Positions 61,203 through 64,000 of a DNA stretch of 64,000 nt are shown piece by piece; position 1 is the stretch's first letter; each line of letters begins with the position of its first letter. The DNA comes from Candidatus Enterococcus ferrettii (GTDB lineage Bacteria; Bacillota; Bacilli; Lactobacillales; Enterococcaceae), in assembly GCF_017377655.1 (NCBI RefSeq), contig NZ_JAFREL010000045.1, forward strand, positions 1 through 64,000, read 5' to 3'. Position numbers and translations under genes: made by a program. The notes below the pieces were generated by a model. It did not search any database. It was not told the DNA's origin and saw only the letters and a program-made list of their open reading frames with translations.

Positions 61203-62117
61203 ATGAAGAAGATTAAATTTGGTTCGACTGATTTAGAAGTTTCAGCCGTTATTTTAGGCTGTATGCGAATGAATAAAGCAAAAGATCCTGTTCGAGTGAT
61301 CGAGACAGCGGTTGAGCATGGTATTAATTTTTTTGATCATGCAGACATATATAGTAACGGTGAATGCGAAGAGGTTTTCCGTGATGCGTTGAAAAAAACG
61401 AACATTAAACGAGAAGATTTGATTATCCAAAGTAAATGCGGGATTGTTCCGGGTGTTATGTTCGATTTTTCAAAAGAACATATTATTAAAGCCGTAGAGG
61501 GGAGTCTGCAACGTCTAGGTACAGATTATTTGGATGCTTTGCTGCTCCACCGTCCAGACGCATTGGTGGAGCCCGAGGAAGTGGCAGAAGCCTTTTCTAA
61601 GCTAGAAAAAGAAGGAAAAGTTCGTCATTTTGGTGTAAGCAACCAGAATCCAAGTCAAATTGATTTACTAAAAACTGCTGTAAAGCAACCGTTAGTAGCT
61701 AATCAATTACAATTTGGAATTATGCATACCGGAATGATTGATCAAGGAATTCACGTGAATATGACGGATGAACGCAGTTTAGATCATGATGGTGGATTAA
61801 TTGACTACTCGCGTATTAATGATATGACCATCCAAGCATGGTCGCCTTATCAATACGGATTTTTTGAGGGTGTCTTCATTGATAATCCTAAATTTCCTGA
61901 ACTAAATGAAAAATTAAAAGAACTGGCAACACGTTATGGTACTACATCGACAGGGTTAGCAAGTGCTTGGATTTTACGTCATCCAGCCAAAATGCAAGTC
62001 ATTGCTGGAACAATGAATGAACAGCGAATTAAGGAAATTGCAGAGGCAGCGGATGTAGTCTTGACGAGAGAAGATTGGTATAGTATCTATCTCGCTGCAG
62101 GAAATGACTTACCTTAA
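61203..62117 (+). CDS. Aldo/keto reductase (YdhF-like)
   Basis: A 304-residue NADPH-dependent oxidoreductase with a TIM barrel. The catalytic tetrad is visible: Asp and Tyr in FFDHADIYSNG, Lys in IIQSKCG and His in LLLHRPD. The GVSNQNPSQ segment follows. AAGGGG precedes the ATG at 61203; a longer frame from 61164 lacks a ribosome site. It resembles the YdhF group, whose substrates are unknown. Confidence 0.9.
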   Translation: MKKIKFGSTDLEVSAVILGCMRMNKAKDPVRVIETAVEHGINFFDHADIYSNGECEEVFRDALKKTNIKREDLIIQSKCGIVPGVMFDFSKEHIIKAVEGSLQRLGTDYLDALLLHRPDALVEPEEVAEAFSKLEKEGKVRHFGVSNQNPSQIDLLKTAVKQPLVANQLQFGIMHTGMIDQGIHVNMTDERSLDHDGGLIDYSRINDMTIQAWSPYQYGFFEGVFIDNPKFPELNEKLKELATRYGTTSTGLASAWILRHPAKMQVIAGTMNEQRIKEIAEAADVVLTREDWYSIYLAAGNDLP

Positions 62118-62134
62118 TGAAAGAGGCGAGTGAT

Positions 62135-62572
62135 ATGGAAAACAAATGGCAAACATCCCAAATGGAAGCAGCCAAGCCGGATTTAGATCAGTTTATGGAC
62201 TTTTTACCGAATGCCCATTACTTGAAAATTTTACTTGCACAATTAAATCGACATTATGATCCAGAAATCAAAATTATGTTTCAAAAAAGATTTGGTTGGT
62301 ATATTGAAGTGGCTCAATATGACGGCGTTTTATGCCGAATCATTATTCATAATGATTACTTTTCTGTAGTAACACCTTTTCCAGAATTTAGTCGGAGTTA
62401 CCTCGAACCGATGTTGCAGGTAATGTCTAATGAATTTAAAGAACAGTATGCCCACGTGACGAAAGCTACTAAGCAATTTGAAATGGACGTTACTACTGAG
62501 GCTGAGATGGAAGATGTCATCTATCTAGTTAGTCTCCAGGCAAAAAAATTAAGAGAGACCCAAAAAGTTTAG
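62135..62572 (+). CDS. Hypothetical soluble protein
   Basis: A 145-residue protein without membrane segments or clear motifs. The middle has an aromatic segment (RFGWYIEVAQYDG) and a PFPEF stretch, and the C-terminus is charged. The ATG at 62135 has AGAGGCG 7 bases upstream and is preferred to the ATG at 62117 that overlaps the reductase stop. It is co-transcribed with the reductase. I do not recognise the family. Confidence 0.7.
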   Translation: MENKWQTSQMEAAKPDLDQFMDFLPNAHYLKILLAQLNRHYDPEIKIMFQKRFGWYIEVAQYDGVLCRIIIHNDYFSVVTPFPEFSRSYLEPMLQVMSNEFKEQYAHVTKATKQFEMDVTTEAEMEDVIYLVSLQAKKLRETQKV

Positions 62573-62575
62573 TGG

Positions 62576-62598
62576 AATGTTCGGTTTTCACGAACATT
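62576..62598 (+). promoter_or_regulatory. Inverted PurBox-like motif upstream of guaC
   Basis: AATGTTCG (62576-62583) and CGAACATT (62591-62598) are perfect inverted copies with a 7-base spacer. The CGAACATT arm resembles a PurBox, but the two point outward, unlike the pur operon pairs. It lies 13 bases before the -35 box of the guaC promoter. Confidence 0.5.
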
Positions 62599-62611
62599 AA
62601 TTAAAAAAAGC

Positions 62612-62640
62612 TTGCTTTTTATTTTGAATTGTTGTAAATT
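62612..62640 (+). promoter_or_regulatory. Promoter of guaC
   Basis: TTGCTT (62612-62617) and TAAATT (62635-62640) are 17 bases apart. The next base begins a terminator-like hairpin. Confidence 0.6.
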
Positions 62641-62670
62641 ACATAGGGCTGAAAAGCCCTATGTTTTTTT
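62641..62670 (+). terminator. Perfect hairpin with T run before guaC
   Basis: ACATAGGGCT pairs with AGCCCTATGT around GAAA, followed by T. It should end the aldo/keto reductase transcript. The guaC promoter ends directly before it, so guaC transcripts would start inside the left arm and escape the full hairpin. Confidence 0.85.
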
Positions 62671-62697
62671 ACGTCATTCAATTTATGGAGGAAATTC

Positions 62698-63675
62698 ATG
62701 AAAGTATTTGATTATGAGGATATTCAATTAATTCCCAATAAGTGTATTGTAAACAGTCGATCAGAATGCGACACTAGCGTAACTTTAGGTGAACACACTT
62801 TTAAAATGCCGGTGGTTCCAGCCAATATGCAGACAATTATTGACGAAAAAATTGCCGAATTTTTAGCAAAAAATGGTTATTTCTATATCATGCATCGTTT
62901 TTATGAAGAGGAAAGAATTCCTTTTATCAAAAAGATGGACAAACAAGGCTTAATTACATCTATCAGTGTAGGTGTTAAGGAAAGTGAGTACAACTTCGTA
63001 AAAGAATTGGCTGATAAAAAACTGGTCCCGGATTATATCACAATTGACATAGCCCACGGACATTCAGATCCAGTGATTAAGATGATTAAGTATATTAAAG
63101 AATTATTGCCAAAAACTTTCGTAATTGCGGGAAATGTAGGAACGCCAGCGGCGGTCAGAGAATTGGAGAATGCTGGTGCTGACGCGACTAAGGTCGGTAT
63201 CGGACCTGGTAAAGTATGTATTACGAAGATTAAAACAGGTTTTGGAACAGGTGGCTGGCAATTAGCAGCATTGGCTTGGTGTGCAAAAGCTGCACGTAAA
63301 CCAATTATTGCAGATGGCGGAATCCGCACTCATGGTGATATTGCAAAATCTGTGCGCTTTGGAGCATCAATGGTGATGATTGGTTCATTGTTTGCTGGTC
63401 ATGAAGAATCACCAGGAGAAACAATGGTTCAAGATGGTGTGGTTTATAAAGAATACTTCGGCAGTGCCTCAGAATTTCAAAAGGGCGAAAAGAAAAATGT
63501 CGAGGGGAAAAAAATCTGGATAACCTATAAAGGGAATTTAGCAGATACCTTAATAGAAATGCAGCAAGATTTACAGTCTTCAATTTCTTATGCTGGTGGA
63601 AATGATCTTGAAGCTATTCGGACAGTGGATTATGTTGTTGTGAAAAATTCTATTTTTAATGGTGACACTATTTAA
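62698..63675 (+). CDS. guaC: GMP reductase
   Basis: Reduces GMP to IMP with NADPH, balancing adenine and guanine nucleotides. The 325-residue protein resembles the Gram-positive GuaC (type 2). It has the catalytic Cys in GPGKVCITK, with [15 protein letters not shown] and the [13 protein letters not shown] phosphate loop. No CBS domains are present, which separates it from IMP dehydrogenase. GGAGG precedes the ATG. Confidence 0.95.
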   Translation: MKVFDYEDIQLIPNKCIVNSRSECDTSVTLGEHTFKMPVVPANMQTIIDEKIAEFLAKNGYFYIMHRFYEEERIPFIKKMDKQGLITSISVGVKESEYNFVKELADKKLVPDYITIDIAHGHSDPVIKMIKYIKELLPKTFVIAGNVGTPAAVRELENAGADATKVGIGPGKVCITKIKTGFGTGGWQLAALAWCAKAARKPIIADGGIRTHGDIAKSVRFGASMVMIGSLFAGHEESPGETMVQDGVVYKEYFGSASEFQKGEKKNVEGKKIWITYKGNLADTLIEMQQDLQSSISYAGGNDLEAIRTVDYVVVKNSIFNGDTI

Positions 63676-63701
63676 GAAAGATACATTTTAGTATTTCAAT
63701 A

Positions 63702-63752
63702 AAAAAAGATCCCGTTGCAGCTTTTAATCAGCTGCAGCGGGATCTTTTTAAA
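63702..63752. terminator. Bidirectional terminator after guaC
   Basis: AAAAAGATCCCG(T)TGCAGCT pairs with AGCTGCAGCGGGATCTTTTT with one mismatch. A/T runs on both sides serve guaC and the convergent HAD gene. Confidence 0.93.
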
Positions 63753-64000
63753 TAGTTATTTCAATATCAAAGTCAATTAGATATTCTTTTAGAGCAAAGA
63801 GATTCTTGCGGAAAACAAAGCTTTCCATCCCGATTGCTCGGGCGCCCGATACATTTACTGGCAGATCATCTAAGAAAATGCATTGAGAGGGAATCAGCTG
63901 AAAATGATGACAAAAAGTATAGTAAACTTGGGCTTCTGGCTTAATTATTTTCCAATCAGCAGTTACGAAGATACCATCCATGTACTTCAAAGCAGGAATA
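63748..64000 (-). CDS. HAD-superfamily hydrolase, C-terminal part (cut by window end)
   Basis: The last 83 residues or so of a phosphatase of HAD subfamily IA. The Lys of motif III (IIKPEAQVY) and the acidic motif IV (FLDDLPVNVSGARAIGM) are present. The frame stays open to the right edge, so the nucleophile domain and the start lie outside. The substrate is unknown. Confidence 0.85.
   Translation of the reverse strand, partial: IPALKYMDGIFVTADWKIIKPEAQVYYTFCHHFQLIPSQCIFLDDLPVNVSGARAIGMESFVFRKNLFALKEYLIDFDIEITI

Overview
The window is a contiguous piece of a low-GC Firmicutes chromosome. The best fit is an Enterococcus-like member of the Lactobacillales. This is inferred from gene content and order: pcrA-ligA-gatCAB-dgkB-rlmCD, polA-mutM-coaE-nrdR-dnaB-dnaI, a DUF1149 gene, a CtsR-type clpB promoter, and a purine operon with PurBox-like operators. 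The species cannot be fixed from the sequence alone. I see no prophage, insertion sequence, CRISPR array, rRNA or tRNA gene. Almost everything is housekeeping, and most genes lie on the + strand.

Layout. 1-167: the left edge holds only terminators and a paired-hairpin element. 168-3,760 (-): fructose operon fruR-fruK-fruA. 3,923-5,380: cytoplasmic alpha-amylase. 5,452-6,993 (-): ClC chloride/proton antiporter. 7,155-17,480: pcrA, ligA, gatCAB, a lipid kinase, rlmCD and a 43-residue basic protein. 17,624-18,250: a decayed Vat-type acetyltransferase pseudogene. 18,269-24,286: small accessory and metabolic genes, including a zinc-ribbon membrane protein, a phosphoglycerate-mutase-like enzyme, HAD, DUF1149, a TcyP-like symporter, VOC, a phosphatase and a DMT transporter. 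24,380-28,449: tex, sprT-like, murC. 28,587-29,724: hotdog dehydratase and BI-1 protein. 29,879-36,901: polA-mutM-coaE-nrdR-dnaB-dnaI, for DNA replication and repair. 37,016-41,278: trmK, Nif3-like, pepT and a YbhN-like membrane protein. 41,295-42,305 (-): MDR oxidoreductase. 42,457-45,060: clpB. 45,182-47,231: guanine riboswitch with xpt-pbuX. 47,539-60,885: the complete de novo IMP pathway, purEKB and purCSQLFMNHD, split by one orphan minus-strand gene. 61,203-62,572: aldo/keto reductase and an unknown. 62,698-63,675: guaC. Right edge: a HAD hydrolase cut by the window end.

How the genes work together. The right-hand 18 kb is a purine region. It combines de novo synthesis (pur), xanthine uptake and salvage (pbuX, xpt) and GMP-to-IMP conversion (guaC). 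Control appears to come from a guanine riboswitch and from CGAAC-type PurBox motifs near three promoters. Start sites were moved from the longest open frame wherever a Shine-Dalgarno sequence, promoter position or family N-terminus required it (fruR, pcrA, gatC, mutM, coaE, trmK, xpt, purC, purQ, purF, purM and others).

I found no convincing undescribed multi-gene system. The most notable items are the Vat-like pseudogene, the alternative pairing inside the xpt riboswitch, the repeated PurBox geometry with the orphan gene inside the pur cluster, the loss of metal-ligand cysteines in PurF and DnaI, and several operator-like inverted repeats.
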